From Bacteroidetes oral taxon 274 str. F0058 (GTDB taxonomy: Bacteria; Bacteroidota; Bacteroidia; Bacteroidales; Paludibacteraceae), in assembly GCA_000163695.1 (NCBI GenBank), contig GG774889.1:446726-510725 (forward strand): a DNA stretch of 64,000 nucleotides, in the 5' to 3' direction. This document shows, piece by piece, positions 40,594-50,280 of this stretch. Every line of letters begins with the position of its first letter. Positions within the stretch are counted from its first letter, which is position 1. The notes under the pieces were generated by a model that saw only the letters and a list, made by a program, of their open reading frames with translations, had not been told where the DNA came from and ran no database searches. Made by a program: the position numbers and the translations under genes.

Positions 40594-43521
40594 ATGTTAA
40601 AAAGAAATCTATTTTTATCTCTCTTTGCGATAGCTTTATCGCTTAGTGTTTACGGGCAAACTTATCAATGGAAAGAAGCCCGAAGTGGCGGTTACACCTA
40701 CAAATATGTAACTCACGACCCGACGAATGCAAGGTTTTATACCCTTCGTAACGGTCTTACCGTTATCCTCAGTCCTACCAACAAAGAGCCACGTATACAG
40801 TGCTATATGGCTGTGAAGGCAGGTAGTAAGACAGACCCTGCCACCAATACCGGGCTGGCTCATTACTTGGAGCATCTTTTGTTTAAAGGTACCGACAAAT
40901 ACGGTTCGCTCGACTGGGAAAAAGAGAGTAAAGAGCTCGATAAAATCGACGACCTTTACGAGCAATACAACAAAACCAAAGATGCCGACCGGCGTAAGGC
41001 TATTTATAAAAAGATAGACTCCGTATCGGGTGTTGCCAGCAAGTACGCCATCGCCAACGAGTACGACAAAATGATGACCTCTATGGGTGCACAGGGTACA
41101 AACGCTTTCACCTCTTTCGAGAAGACCGTCTATACCGACGATGTGCCTGCCAATGCTTTGGATAAATATATTACCGTGCAGGCAGAGCGTTTCCGCAACC
41201 CCGTGCTGCGTATCTTCCATACCGAGCTCGAAGCCGTTTACGAAGAGAAAAACCGCTCTTTGGATAGCGACGGTAGTCAAGTATTTGAAACCCTTTTTGC
41301 CAATCTGTTCAAGAAGCATAATTACGGTCTGCAGACCACCATCGGTACTGTCGAACACCTGAAGAACCCTTCGTTGCGCGAGATACGCAAGTACTTCAAG
41401 ACTTACTATGTGCCAAACAATATGGCTGTCGTTCTTTCGGGCGATTTCAATCCCGACGAGGTTATTGCCAAAATAGATAAGGCATTCTCGTATATGGAAT
41501 ACAAAGATGTGCCGAAATATACATTCGAAAAAGAAGACCCTATCACTGCTCCTATCGTTAGAGAGGTCGTAGGACCAGATGCCGAGAGCGTATCTATTGC
41601 TTACCGTCTGCCGGGTAATCAGGAAAAAGATGCCCTCTTAGCCGATTTGGTAGGTGAGATACTCACCAACGGAGAAGCAGGTCTGATTGACCTCAATCTG
41701 GTGAAAAAACAAAAGTTGTTGGGAGCAAGTGCATTTAATTGGGCTTTGATAGACTACGGTGTGCTGTGGCTCTCGGGACGACCGTCGCAAGGACAGTCGT
41801 TGGAGCAGGTCAAAGACCTTATGTTGAACGAAATAGAGAATCTGAAAAAAGGCAATTTCGACGACGACCTGATACCGTCTATTGTAAATAATATTAAGAA
41901 AAGAATTATCCAAAGCACGGAAAGTTATAGCAGTAGAGCCTATATGCTTATGAATGCCTTTACCGACAATCTCGATTGGAGAGACCAGGTAGCCTACGTC
42001 AACGATCTTTCGAAGATAAAGAAGCAAGATGTCGTTGCTTTTGCCAATAAGTACCTCGGCAACAACTATGTAGTGGTCTACAAAAAGCAGGGACAACGCA
42101 CCAATGTCGAGAAGATAGAGAAGCCCGCCATTACCCCCGTCGAAACCAATGCCGACAAGCAGTCTGCCTTCGTAAAGATGGTCAACGATATGCCGAGTAC
42201 TCCCGTTTCGCCCGTTTTCTTGGATTACAACAAAGACTTGCAAAAATCCAAACTTGGCAAAGCCGAAGTGCTATACGTGCAGAACAAAGATAACGACCTC
42301 TATCGTCTGAGATTCCGTTACAAAATAGGTTATCTCAACGACCTGAAAATGCCTTTGGTATCCGATTATATCGAGTTCTTGGGTACCGATAAGAAGTCTG
42401 CCGAGCAGATTTCCAAAGAGTTCTATAAGATAGCCTCAAGTTTCCGTATCTCCGTCGGAGAAGAGTATACCACCGTTACTATCGAAGGACTGCAAGAAAA
42501 CTTCGAGGCAGCCGTAAAACTCTACGAAGACTTGGTACTCAACGTCAAAGCCGACAACGAGGCTCTGGCAGCTCTCAAAGCCCGTCTCACCAAATCGCGT
42601 ACCGACGCCAAAGCCAACCGTGCTACCATTATGCAAGCACTCACTTCCTATGCTCTGTATGGCGCAAAGAATAAATTCAACAACCGACTGTCTGATGCCG
42701 AAATAGAATCTGTTACTGCCAAAGAGTTGGTAGATAGAGTCAAGAACCTGAACAACGTAGAACAAACCGTCATCTACTACGGACCCTCTACACTTGCAGA
42801 GCTCACGGCTAAGCTGAAACCTCTGCATAAAGTGCCTGCAACGTTTGCAAAAGTAGCTCCTAAAAAAGAGTTCAAGCAGGTAGAGCAGACCAAAAATCAG
42901 GTACTCTTTACCGATTACGAAATGGTACAAGCCGAAACCCGCTGGATACGCAACACGAATACATACAACCCTGCCGAAAACACTGTTATAAGTGTATTCA
43001 ACAATTATTTCGGCGGAGGAATGGGCTCGCTTGTGTTCCAGACCATTCGCGAAAGTAAAGCCTTGGCTTACAGTACTTATGGCTTTTATGTCTTCCCGAG
43101 AAAAAAAGCCGATAAATATTATATGATGGCATACGTCGGTGCTCAGGCAGACAAATTCGTAGAAGCGGTTGCCGCTATGAACGAACTCCTGACCACTATG
43201 CCCGAACTGCCTGCCAATCTCGATTTGGCTAAGGTACAACTCAAAAAAGAGATACAGACCGAACGTATCACCCAAGACGATATTATTTACGATTATATCA
43301 AAGCAAAAGATCTCGGACTGAACGAGGATATCCGTAAGACCATTTATCAGAATTTGGATAACATCTCTATGAAAGATATTCGTACGTTCCACGATACTTA
43401 TCTGTCGAAGAAACCTTATACTTACGTGGTTCTGGCTTCCGAAGAAAAGCTCTCGAAAGAGGAGTTGCAGAAAATAGGAGAGTTCCGAAAACTCTCTTTA
43501 GAAGAACTTTTCGGATATTGA
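40594..43521 (+). CDS. M16-family zinc peptidase, exported, two-lobed
   Basis: This is 975 aa. A signal peptide (KRNLFLSLFAIALSLSVYGQ) is followed by two M16 halves. The first has the inverted zinc motif HYLEH (His90, Glu93, His94) in NTGLAHYLEHLLFKGT and the third-ligand region FHTELEAVYEEKNRSLD. The second half (from about 500) lacks HxxEH and carries RESKALAYSTYGFY, the R/Y-type substrate-binding region. The full-length layout resembles PqqL/pitrilysin-like enzymes. It degrades peptides in the periplasm, in line with peptide use as a food source. Confidence 0.93.
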   Translation: MLKRNLFLSLFAIALSLSVYGQTYQWKEARSGGYTYKYVTHDPTNARFYTLRNGLTVILSPTNKEPRIQCYMAVKAGSKTDPATNTGLAHYLEHLLFKGTDKYGSLDWEKESKELDKIDDLYEQYNKTKDADRRKAIYKKIDSVSGVASKYAIANEYDKMMTSMGAQGTNAFTSFEKTVYTDDVPANALDKYITVQAERFRNPVLRIFHTELEAVYEEKNRSLDSDGSQVFETLFANLFKKHNYGLQTTIGTVEHLKNPSLREIRKYFKTYYVPNNMAVVLSGDFNPDEVIAKIDKAFSYMEYKDVPKYTFEKEDPITAPIVREVVGPDAESVSIAYRLPGNQEKDALLADLVGEILTNGEAGLIDLNLVKKQKLLGASAFNWALIDYGVLWLSGRPSQGQSLEQVKDLMLNEIENLKKGNFDDDLIPSIVNNIKKRIIQSTESYSSRAYMLMNAFTDNLDWRDQVAYVNDLSKIKKQDVVAFANKYLGNNYVVVYKKQGQRTNVEKIEKPAITPVETNADKQSAFVKMVNDMPSTPVSPVFLDYNKDLQKSKLGKAEVLYVQNKDNDLYRLRFRYKIGYLNDLKMPLVSDYIEFLGTDKKSAEQISKEFYKIASSFRISVGEEYTTVTIEGLQENFEAAVKLYEDLVLNVKADNEALAALKARLTKSRTDAKANRATIMQALTSYALYGAKNKFNNRLSDAEIESVTAKELVDRVKNLNNVEQTVIYYGPSTLAELTAKLKPLHKVPATFAKVAPKKEFKQVEQTKNQVLFTDYEMVQAETRWIRNTNTYNPAENTVISVFNNYFGGGMGSLVFQTIRESKALAYSTYGFYVFPRKKADKYYMMAYVGAQADKFVEAVAAMNELLTTMPELPANLDLAKVQLKKEIQTERITQDDIIYDYIKAKDLGLNEDIRKTIYQNLDNISMKDIRTFHDTYLSKKPYTYVVLASEEKLSKEELQKIGEFRKLSLEELFGY

Positions 43522-43662
43522 CCCTACGGCAGATAATCCCCTTGCGGCGTATTATCGTATAATGAAAATATGAAAGCGTAGTACTTTGAGTAGTGCTGCG
43601 CTTTTGTTTTACCCGAAAAGTAGGGTTGTTGGTGAGGTATATATCGTTAGTAATGAGCAGTT

Positions 43663-43694
43663 TTTGTCGTTCGTAGAAAAAACACTTACCTTTG
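43663..43694 (+). promoter_or_regulatory. Promoter of the zinc-ribbon gene
   Basis: TTTG (43663-43666), 20 nt, TACCTTTG (43687-43694), 72 nt before ATG 43767. Confidence 0.7.
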
Positions 43695-43766
43695 CACAAA
43701 ATAAAACCGTATTCGTAATACGCGATTTCGGATAATGAGTATAAAAACTGTAAAAATGAGAATGTT

Positions 43767-44240
43767 ATGAAAGTATGTCCCGAATGTTATTCTGTGTATG
43801 GAAGGATTACCCCGTTGCTGAACCCTGAGGATTGCCTGCGAAATCATCGGCAGTATATTTGTTCTACGTGTGGCAGGCATATATGTGCCGCCGTTGATGA
43901 AAGCGGGAGGTTTAGAGCTCTCTTCCCGATGAGGTCGCTTGCGATAGCGAAGCTATATCTGCGGTCGGCTGAGGTTATCTTTCAGCGACCTTGTGGAATA
44001 TATGAGATAGAGAGTAAAAATGGCAGGAAACTATATAAAATATTCTCCTCAGTTGATGAATTGGACGGTTATCTGAAGAAAAACAAAGACAAAACGTGTA
44101 CTACACGGCAACCTCTCTTCGAGACTGTCCGATACAAGTGCTGCCACAGCAGTCAACTGCGTATGATATCTGCCGAAGAGGTAGATACATATATGAAGGA
44201 ACGCCGAGAGGAGTCCAAGGAGTGGCGTGATTTTGAATAA
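43767..44240 (+). CDS. Zinc-ribbon protein, function unknown
   Basis: This is 157 aa. Two Cys pairs at the start (KVCPECYSVYGR; YICSTCGRHIC) make a likely zinc ribbon within the first 35 residues. Later residues (RFRALFPMRSLAIAKLYLRS, FETVRYKCCHSSQLRMISA) include another CC-H cluster. No signal peptide is present. I do not recognise a named family; a nucleic-acid or protein-binding role is conceivable. It has its own promoter and no operon partner. Confidence 0.75.
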   Translation: MKVCPECYSVYGRITPLLNPEDCLRNHRQYICSTCGRHICAAVDESGRFRALFPMRSLAIAKLYLRSAEVIFQRPCGIYEIESKNGRKLYKIFSSVDELDGYLKKNKDKTCTTRQPLFETVRYKCCHSSQLRMISAEEVDTYMKERREESKEWRDFE

Positions 44241-44256
44241 CCGATAGATATAAATA

Positions 44257-44292
44257 AAGAGAGCAAGCCATCTTGTTGATACTTACTCTCTT
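44257..44292 (-). terminator. Terminator of aspA (minus strand)
   Basis: An 11-bp stem (44282-44292 with 44257-44267, one G-U pair) and a 14-nt loop, followed on the minus strand by TATTTAT. It lies 20 bp past the aspA stop. Confidence 0.7.
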
Positions 44293-44311
44293 GCTTATAA
44301 GAAGAAAAATA

Positions 44312-45739
44312 TTATTTCTTAGGTTTGATACCGAGTTTGACGGGTTTTATCATATTCTCGGGTTTCATTATCACGTCGAGGTCTTTTTTCGACAATATGT
44401 CGTGTTCGAGAATAAGGTCGTACACGCTGCGTCCCGTTTCGATAGCCTCTTTTGCTATCTTTGTCGAGTTTTTGTAGCCTATCACAGGGTTCAGAGCCGT
44501 TATGATGCCGATACTGTTGTGTACGTAGTTGCGGCACACCTCTTCGTTGGCGGTGATACCGTCGATACAGCGGATACGAAGTGTATCGAAGCCCTGTATC
44601 AGTATTTCGGACGACTCGAAGCAGCACTGAGCTATGACGGGTTCCATCGGGTTGAGTTCCATCTGAGCCTCTTCGCTCGACATAGCCACGCAGAGGTCGT
44701 TGCCGATTACTTTATAAGCAATCTGGTTCATCACCTCAGGTATTACGGGATTGACTTTGCCCGGCATAATGGACGAACCCGGCTGCATCGGAGGCAGATT
44801 TATCTCGTTAAGTCCGCAGCGGGGACCCGACGAGAGCAGACGTAGGTCGTTGCATATCTTGTTCATCTTCAGAGCTATCATACGCAGAGCAGATGAGTAG
44901 CCTGCCAGTGAAGAAGTATCGGAAGTGGCTCCTACAAGGTCGTCTGCCAATATGTATTTATGTCCTGTTATCTTGGCAATAGCCGCCGTGCTCTTTTCGG
45001 CATATCCCGGTTCGGCACAGATACCCGTACCGATAGCAGTAGCTCCCATATTGATAGTCAGGAGTTCTCGTGCAGCAGCTTCGAGGTGTGGCAATTCGTT
45101 GCGTAAGATACTTGCAAAGCCCGCAAAGGTCTGACCCAAAGTCATAGGTACGGCATCTTGCCATTGTGTACGTCCCATCTTTATGACGCCTGCAAACTCT
45201 TTTGCCTTACGTTCGAACGAACGGATAAGCTCTTCGAAGTGCGGCACGAGAGCCAGATATGTGTAATACAGACCTATATGTATGGCTGTAGGATAAGCGT
45301 CGTTGGTGGATTGCGAACAATTTACGTGGTCGTTAGGAGAGCAGTGTGCGTAATCGCCGCGCTTGTATCCCATAAGTTCCAGAGCACGATTGGCAATTAC
45401 TTCGTTGGCATTCATATTGGTGCTCGTGCCGGCTCCGCCCTGAATCATATCTATCGGGAACTGGTCGTGGTGCTTGCCGTCTATCAACTCCTGGCACGCC
45501 GTCTTGATGGCTTTTGCCATATCGTCTGTGAGCAGACCAAGTTGGTGATTGGCTTCGGCTGCCCCCATCTTGGTGATAGCCAAACCTTTGATAAACAGAG
45601 GGTATTGGCTGAGTTTGAAGTTGCTTATTGGGAAGTTTTCCAAAGCTCTGAGTGTCTGTACTCCATAAAGAGCCTCTTCGGGTACCTCTCTCGAACCGAG
45701 CAAATCGCTTTCGATACGTGTTTTTACTGATTTTTCCAT
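44312..45739 (-). CDS. aspA: Aspartate ammonia-lyase
   Basis: This is 475 aa from ATG 45739 (an in-frame TTG lies two codons upstream). It deaminates aspartate to fumarate. Family motifs are in order: GGAGTSTNMNANEVIANRAL, HVNCSQSTNDAYPTAIHI, MGRTQWQDAVPMTLGQ and the signature GSSIMPGKVNPVIPEVMNQ with the catalytic Ser. It could be mistaken for fumarase C, but the SIMPGKVNPVIPE variant and the LELMGYKRGDY segment fit aspartase better. With FrdCAB at 49-53 kb it would feed fumarate respiration. Confidence 0.92.
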   Translation of the reverse strand: MEKSVKTRIESDLLGSREVPEEALYGVQTLRALENFPISNFKLSQYPLFIKGLAITKMGAAEANHQLGLLTDDMAKAIKTACQELIDGKHHDQFPIDMIQGGAGTSTNMNANEVIANRALELMGYKRGDYAHCSPNDHVNCSQSTNDAYPTAIHIGLYYTYLALVPHFEELIRSFERKAKEFAGVIKMGRTQWQDAVPMTLGQTFAGFASILRNELPHLEAAARELLTINMGATAIGTGICAEPGYAEKSTAAIAKITGHKYILADDLVGATSDTSSLAGYSSALRMIALKMNKICNDLRLLSSGPRCGLNEINLPPMQPGSSIMPGKVNPVIPEVMNQIAYKVIGNDLCVAMSSEEAQMELNPMEPVIAQCCFESSEILIQGFDTLRIRCIDGITANEEVCRNYVHNSIGIITALNPVIGYKNSTKIAKEAIETGRSVYDLILEHDILSKKDLDVIMKPENMIKPVKLGIKPKK

Positions 45740-45766
45740 ATCCAAAATTTTATTATATTTATTATT

Positions 45767-46630
45767 TTAATTATCTTTGATAGAGCTTATTACACGCTGC
45801 AGGCTATCGCGCCAATATGGTATTTGTATGCCGTATACGGATTTTATTTTAGCCTTATTCAGTACGCTGTAATGAGGTCGTTTGGCGGGTGTGGGGTATT
45901 GGCTGCTCTCTATGGGCAATACTCGGCAATCGATATGGGCAAGCTCGAAGATAGCCTTGGCAAAGTCGTACCAAGAGCAGACGCCTTCGTTTGAGTAGTG
46001 ATAAACGCCGCTCTCGAAGCGGTCGGAGCAAACGATCGACAATATTGCCTCTGCCAAGTCGGCTGCATTGGTCGGCGAACCTACTTGGTCGAATACTACG
46101 GATAGTTCCTTGCGTTCTTTGCCCAGACGGAGCATAGTCTTAACGAAGTTGTTGCCGAAGGTGGAGTACAGCCACGAAGTACGAACGATGATGGAATCGT
46201 CGGCATAATTATCGAGCAATACGGCTTCGCCTTCGGCTTTGGTAGAGCCGTAGACGCTCTGCGGAGCGATGCGGTCGGTCTCTACGTATGGCTTATGTGC
46301 AGTGCCGTCGAAGACATAATCGGTAGAAATGTGAATGATACGTGCTCCGTGTCGTTTGGCGGCAGACATCAGGTTTCTCACCGACAGACTGTTGATTTGT
46401 CGGCATTTGTCGGTGTCGCTCTCTGCCTTATCCACAGCAGTATATGCGGCACAGTTTACCACAAGGTCTATCTTGTGGGCAGCAAAAAAGTCCGAAACAG
46501 CTGTCTCGTCGCATATATCGAGAGTATCTACATCGGTAAATATAAAATGGTGCTCTCCTGCTTTTTTAGTGTACAGCGTCCGTATCTCGCTACCCAGCTG
46601 ACCGTAAGAGCCTGTAATTAAAATATTCAT
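45767..46630 (-). CDS. rfbD: dTDP-4-dehydrorhamnose reductase
   Basis: This is 287 aa from ATG 46630; the extension upstream starts inside the promoter. It makes dTDP-L-rhamnose by NADPH reduction. The Rossmann motif ILITGSYGQLGSEI is followed by VVNCAAYTAVDKAESD, HISTDYVFDGTAHKPY, the YxxxK pair in SVYGSTKAEGE, VVRTSWLYSTFGNNFVKTML-like residues and YHYSNEGVCSWYDFA. The other rml genes are not in the window. It serves surface polysaccharide synthesis. Confidence 0.93.
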   Translation of the reverse strand: MNILITGSYGQLGSEIRTLYTKKAGEHHFIFTDVDTLDICDETAVSDFFAAHKIDLVVNCAAYTAVDKAESDTDKCRQINSLSVRNLMSAAKRHGARIIHISTDYVFDGTAHKPYVETDRIAPQSVYGSTKAEGEAVLLDNYADDSIIVRTSWLYSTFGNNFVKTMLRLGKERKELSVVFDQVGSPTNAADLAEAILSIVCSDRFESGVYHYSNEGVCSWYDFAKAIFELAHIDCRVLPIESSQYPTPAKRPHYSVLNKAKIKSVYGIQIPYWRDSLQRVISSIKDN

Positions 46631-46651
46631 ACTACACGAAAAATAGTTCTG

Positions 46652-46659
46652 CAAAGTTA
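46652..46659 (-). promoter_or_regulatory. -7 element of rfbD
   Basis: On the minus strand TAACTTTG, 22 nt before the ATG. It decides the start codon at 46630. Confidence 0.65.
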
Positions 46660-46711
46660 CTCATTTTTATCCAATTTATAACATAGTTAATCGACGTCAA
46701 TAGACCTTTCA

Positions 46712-47563
46712 TTACTGAGAGGCGGCACGATAATACTCTACGAGTTTTATTGCTTCCACAGCTTGGCGTGTGTCGTGTACGCGCAATATATCGGCTCCGC
46801 CGAGCAGAGCCAGTGTGTTCAGTACAGTTGTGCCGTTGAGTGCCTCCTGTGGCGTAGTGTCGATAACACGATTTATCATCGATTTGCGAGAAATGCCTGT
46901 CAGTATCGGCAACTCGAAACACTCGAATGCCCGTTGGTTGGCGAGTAATTTGTAGTTCTGCTCTGTCGTTTTGGCAAACCCGAAGCCGAGGTCGAGTATT
47001 ATGTCCGAGCAGTATCCCAGCTGCCTCAGAGTGTCTATCCTCTCTGCGAAATACTTCAGCACGTCGGCAACAATATCGTCGTAGTCTGTCATCTGTGCCA
47101 TAGTTTGCGGTGTACCACGCATATGCATAAGTATGTATGGGACATTGAGTTTTGCCATCATCGGCAGCATATTGTCGTCGAGCGTACCGCCCGAGACATC
47201 GTTGATGATGTCTGCCTCGTAGTCGCCGACGGCTATCTCTGCCACTCTGGCTCTGAAAGTGTCTACCGAAACGGGTAAGTCGGGGTAATTTCGGCGAACG
47301 ACCTCCAAAGCAGACGTTACCCTGTGTATCTCTTCTGTTTCGCTCACAAAGGCGGCATTGGGGCGTGTAGAATAGCCGCCGATATCGATAATGGAGGCTC
47401 CTTCGGCAACGGCTCTCTCTACCGACCGCAATATGTCGTCACTCGACGAGGTACGGCTGCCTTCGAAGAACGAATCGGGAGTGATGTTGATTATCGTCAT
47501 TACGCGTGGCGTATCGAAATCCAATATTTTGCCTTTCAAAACAATATTCTTACTGATTTTCAT
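46712..47563 (-). CDS. folP: Dihydropteroate synthase
   Basis: This is 283 aa from ATG 47563; a longer frame begins in the promoter. It joins p-aminobenzoate to the pterin pyrophosphate, the step blocked by sulphonamides. Motifs are TIINITPDSFFEGSR, GASIIDIGGYSTRPNA, SVDTFRARVAEIAV, DIINDVSGG, ILMHMRGTP, LDLGFGFAKTTEQN and LTGISRKSMINRV. p-Aminobenzoate would come from pabABC at 3.6-5.7 kb. Confidence 0.96.
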   Translation of the reverse strand: MKISKNIVLKGKILDFDTPRVMTIINITPDSFFEGSRTSSSDDILRSVERAVAEGASIIDIGGYSTRPNAAFVSETEEIHRVTSALEVVRRNYPDLPVSVDTFRARVAEIAVGDYEADIINDVSGGTLDDNMLPMMAKLNVPYILMHMRGTPQTMAQMTDYDDIVADVLKYFAERIDTLRQLGYCSDIILDLGFGFAKTTEQNYKLLANQRAFECFELPILTGISRKSMINRVIDTTPQEALNGTTVLNTLALLGGADILRVHDTRQAVEAIKLVEYYRAASQ

Positions 47564-47590
47564 ATTTATACGGATTCTATTTTTTGAATG

Positions 47591-47598
47591 CAAAGTTA
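47591..47598 (-). promoter_or_regulatory. -7 element of folP
   Basis: On the minus strand TAACTTTG, 27 nt before ATG 47563. Confidence 0.65.
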
Positions 47599-47708
47599 AT
47601 GTTTTAATTGCTCGCTATTTGTGATATTAATCCGAAATAGTGCAATATATTGTAAGATAGTGTTTTATGAAATGTGAAAAACACAATACGATTTTTAAGT
47701 TTTTTTAC

Positions 47709-47716
47709 TACCTTTG
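47709..47716 (+). promoter_or_regulatory. -7 element of the DUF4836 gene
   Basis: TACCTTTG on the plus strand, divergent from folP. It gives a leader of about 95 nt before ATG 47817; no known RNA element was recognised in it. Confidence 0.6.
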
Positions 47717-47816
47717 CCTGTCGTTAGCATACGGTGTCAGTATTGTCGTAACACCTTGCCGACTGTTGAATGAAATTTTATAAATAAATAATATATACTT
47801 AATTAATAATCGTATT

Positions 47817-49436
47817 ATGAGAAAAAAAGTCAAACTAATTGTGCTGGTGGCATTATGTGTGGTTACACTCTTTTCGTGCTCCAAAAAAGATTCGCTATCT
47901 ATGGCTATTCCCAAAGATGTGGCAATGGTAATGAAGGTAGATCTCAAAAATTTAGCTCGTAAAGCTAACTATAAACTTATGGACAACAGTCTGATAAAGG
48001 GTTCGGTAGAGCTAATGAAATCCACTGTCAACGACGACAAAAAGAAGATGATAGACGATTTTTTGAAAAACCCCAACTCTCTGGGGGTTAATATCATAGA
48101 TGATATGTACTTCTTTGTTACCGCCGATGGCACTATGGGAGGCGTATTGTCGATAAGCGACAGCAAGAAGTTGTACGACAATCTTCTGAAAATAGACCCT
48201 AATTTTAAAGAAATGATAAAGATAGATAAAGGTATCTATTCTTTGAAAACTAACGAAGCGTACGGAATAGCTTGGGACAAAGCCAGACTTGTGGTACGCA
48301 TTTACTCCAGATTTGCAGACAATACTCAAACCAGTGGTCGCACTCCGATAGAATCGCTTCTGCAACTGAAGAAAGGAGACAGCTTCTATGGCACGGACAA
48401 TTATAAAAAACTTGCAGAAGCCAAGAACGATATTTCTTTCTTCTATTCTCCAAAAGAGTATGCCAAATGGTATCAGTCGTTGTCTGCCTCTAATTTTGTA
48501 TATACGAGAGATATGGACGATGCCAAGAGAGAGCAGATGAACAAGAGTATATTGAGTTTGATGGAGGGCATAGCTTACAATATGATAGGAGGCTGCAATT
48601 TCGAAAACGGTAAGATAATGTGCAATTCGAAGATATTCTTCGATACACCTGAGGCAGAAGCAAAATACAACTCGCTGAAAACCTTAAATGCCAAGATAGA
48701 CGGTGAACTCAATAAATATGTCCCCTCCAACAGTATTCTCTATTTTGCGGCACATCTGAGCGGCAAAGATATTTTGGCGGATATTAATACTTTGAAAGCC
48801 GATGGAATATTGGATTATATTAACGAGGACAGTAAATTTAATGTCCGTGATATACTTTTGGCTCTCAATGGAGATATTATACTGAGTCTTAATAAAGTAA
48901 ATCTGTCCAATCAACAAAAATCCGCTTGTGCTTCTCTGTTTGCAAAGGTCGATACCGTTAAGATAAAATCCGTTATGGACAGCATATTGACCAAAAACAA
49001 AGAGAGTGGTGTCGTACTTGTCAAGGCTAATAATTATGTTACTTCGAGCGGTTTGATGTTTGGTGTACAAAACGGTATATTCTACATTACCTCAGACAGT
49101 ACCGATTATGTCAATTTCGGCAAGGGCGGTATACCCAATCGTCAACTCGATAAGATAAAAGGGCAGACGTTCTACTTTGGCGGAGATATGAGGGTACTCA
49201 AAGAAGAGCTTATGCCGGTAGTGAAATCGGAAGGTCTCGGTTTGGGTACTTATTCAGATCTTATCGACGAATTTTTGGGGCTTGCAACAACATTCGAAAC
49301 ACACCAGAAGGATAAATACAACACTACCTTCGAAGTGGTTTTTGCAGACTCCAAGACCAACTCTCTCGAGCAGATTTTCAAGTTTATCGATAAAGCGGTG
49401 AATTCCTTGGGTCAGTTATTTTTAGGTTCAATGTAA
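47817..49436 (+). CDS. DUF4836 lipoprotein
   Basis: This is 539 aa. The lipoprotein signal (RKKVKLIVLVALCVVTLFSC) is followed by SLSMAIPKDVAMVMKVDLKN, the start typical of DUF4836 proteins of Bacteroidota. The body contains repeated units with a strand-turn-helix pattern (YFFVTADGTMGGVLSISDSK; SNSILYFAAHLSGKDILADI; FYFGGDMRVLKEEL). The function is unknown; a periplasmic or outer-membrane inner-leaflet place is expected. It has its own promoter and terminator. Confidence 0.87.
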   Translation: MRKKVKLIVLVALCVVTLFSCSKKDSLSMAIPKDVAMVMKVDLKNLARKANYKLMDNSLIKGSVELMKSTVNDDKKKMIDDFLKNPNSLGVNIIDDMYFFVTADGTMGGVLSISDSKKLYDNLLKIDPNFKEMIKIDKGIYSLKTNEAYGIAWDKARLVVRIYSRFADNTQTSGRTPIESLLQLKKGDSFYGTDNYKKLAEAKNDISFFYSPKEYAKWYQSLSASNFVYTRDMDDAKREQMNKSILSLMEGIAYNMIGGCNFENGKIMCNSKIFFDTPEAEAKYNSLKTLNAKIDGELNKYVPSNSILYFAAHLSGKDILADINTLKADGILDYINEDSKFNVRDILLALNGDIILSLNKVNLSNQQKSACASLFAKVDTVKIKSVMDSILTKNKESGVVLVKANNYVTSSGLMFGVQNGIFYITSDSTDYVNFGKGGIPNRQLDKIKGQTFYFGGDMRVLKEELMPVVKSEGLGLGTYSDLIDEFLGLATTFETHQKDKYNTTFEVVFADSKTNSLEQIFKFIDKAVNSLGQLFLGSM

Positions 49437-49454
49437 TAGATTATCTATCAAAAA

Positions 49455-49490
49455 GAAAAGGCTACCCGCACAAAACGAGGTAGCCTTTTC
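49455..49490. terminator. Bidirectional terminator between DUF4836 gene and frdB
   Basis: A 12-bp stem GAAAAGGCTACC / GGTAGCCTTTTC with a 12-nt loop. The T-run is better on the minus strand (CTTTTTG), so it mainly ends frdCAB. Confidence 0.88.
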
Positions 49491-49517
49491 TCATTTATTA
49501 ATTAAAAATGAAAAAAA

Positions 49518-50273
49518 TCAATCTTTAAACTTGGCTCCGATGTATTCTCGGTTGAGTCTTGCTATGTGTGTGATAGATACCGATTTAGGGCATTCTGCTT
49601 CGCAAGCACCTGTGTTGGTACAGTTGCCGAAGCCGAGTTCGTCCATCTTGGCTACCATTGCTTTGGCACGAGCCGCCTTCTCTATCTTACCTTGCGGCAA
49701 GAGAGCGAGTTGGCTCACCTTGGCTGCAACGAACAACATAGCCGAACCGTTTTTACAAGCTGCTGCACAAGCACCGCAACCGATACACGATGCAGCGTCC
49801 ATAGCCTCGTCTGCGACAGGTTTCGGTATGGGTATAGCGTTAGCATCGGGTATCCCGCCCGTATTGACGTTTACATATCCGCCTGCTTGCATAATCTTGT
49901 CGTAGGCATTGCGGTCTACTATCAAGTCTTTGATAACGGGGAAAGCACGGCTTCGCCACGGTTCGATGGTGATGGTTTCGCCATCGTGGAACTTACGCAT
50001 ATGGAGCTGACAGGTAGTAATAGCCTGGTCGGGACCGTGCGGATGTCCGTTGATGTATAGCGAACACATACCGCATATACCTTCGCGGCAATCGTGGTCG
50101 AATGCAATGGGTTCTTTATGTTCTTGTACCAACTTTTCGTTGAGAATGTCTATCATTTCGAGGAATGAGGCATCGGTCGAAATATTATTCAGCTCGTATG
50201 TTTCAAACATTCCTTTTACCTTAGGTCCGGCTTGACGCCATACTTTGACTTTTATATTTATGCTTTTTTCCAT
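49518..50273 (-). CDS. frdB: Fumarate reductase/succinate dehydrogenase iron-sulphur subunit
   Basis: This is 251 aa from ATG 50273, 7 bp after the frdA stop. The 2Fe-2S cluster motif is DCREGICGMCSLYINGHPHG with a later C in TTCQLHM, the 4Fe-4S motif is SCIGCGACAAACKNGSAM, and the 3Fe-4S motif is NCTNTGACEAECPKSVSI. It passes electrons between the flavoprotein and haem b/quinone. The subunit layout is that of Bacteroides and Wolinella type fumarate reductases. Confidence 0.95.
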   Translation of the reverse strand: MEKSINIKVKVWRQAGPKVKGMFETYELNNISTDASFLEMIDILNEKLVQEHKEPIAFDHDCREGICGMCSLYINGHPHGPDQAITTCQLHMRKFHDGETITIEPWRSRAFPVIKDLIVDRNAYDKIMQAGGYVNVNTGGIPDANAIPIPKPVADEAMDAASCIGCGACAAACKNGSAMLFVAAKVSQLALLPQGKIEKAARAKAMVAKMDELGFGNCTNTGACEAECPKSVSITHIARLNREYIGAKFKD

Positions 50274-50280
50274 AATATTA

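Noticed and set aside
44312..45739. Fumarase C instead of aspartase
   Set aside because: The two share the GSSIMPGKVNP signature, but the surrounding residues and overall length fit aspartase better; some doubt remains.
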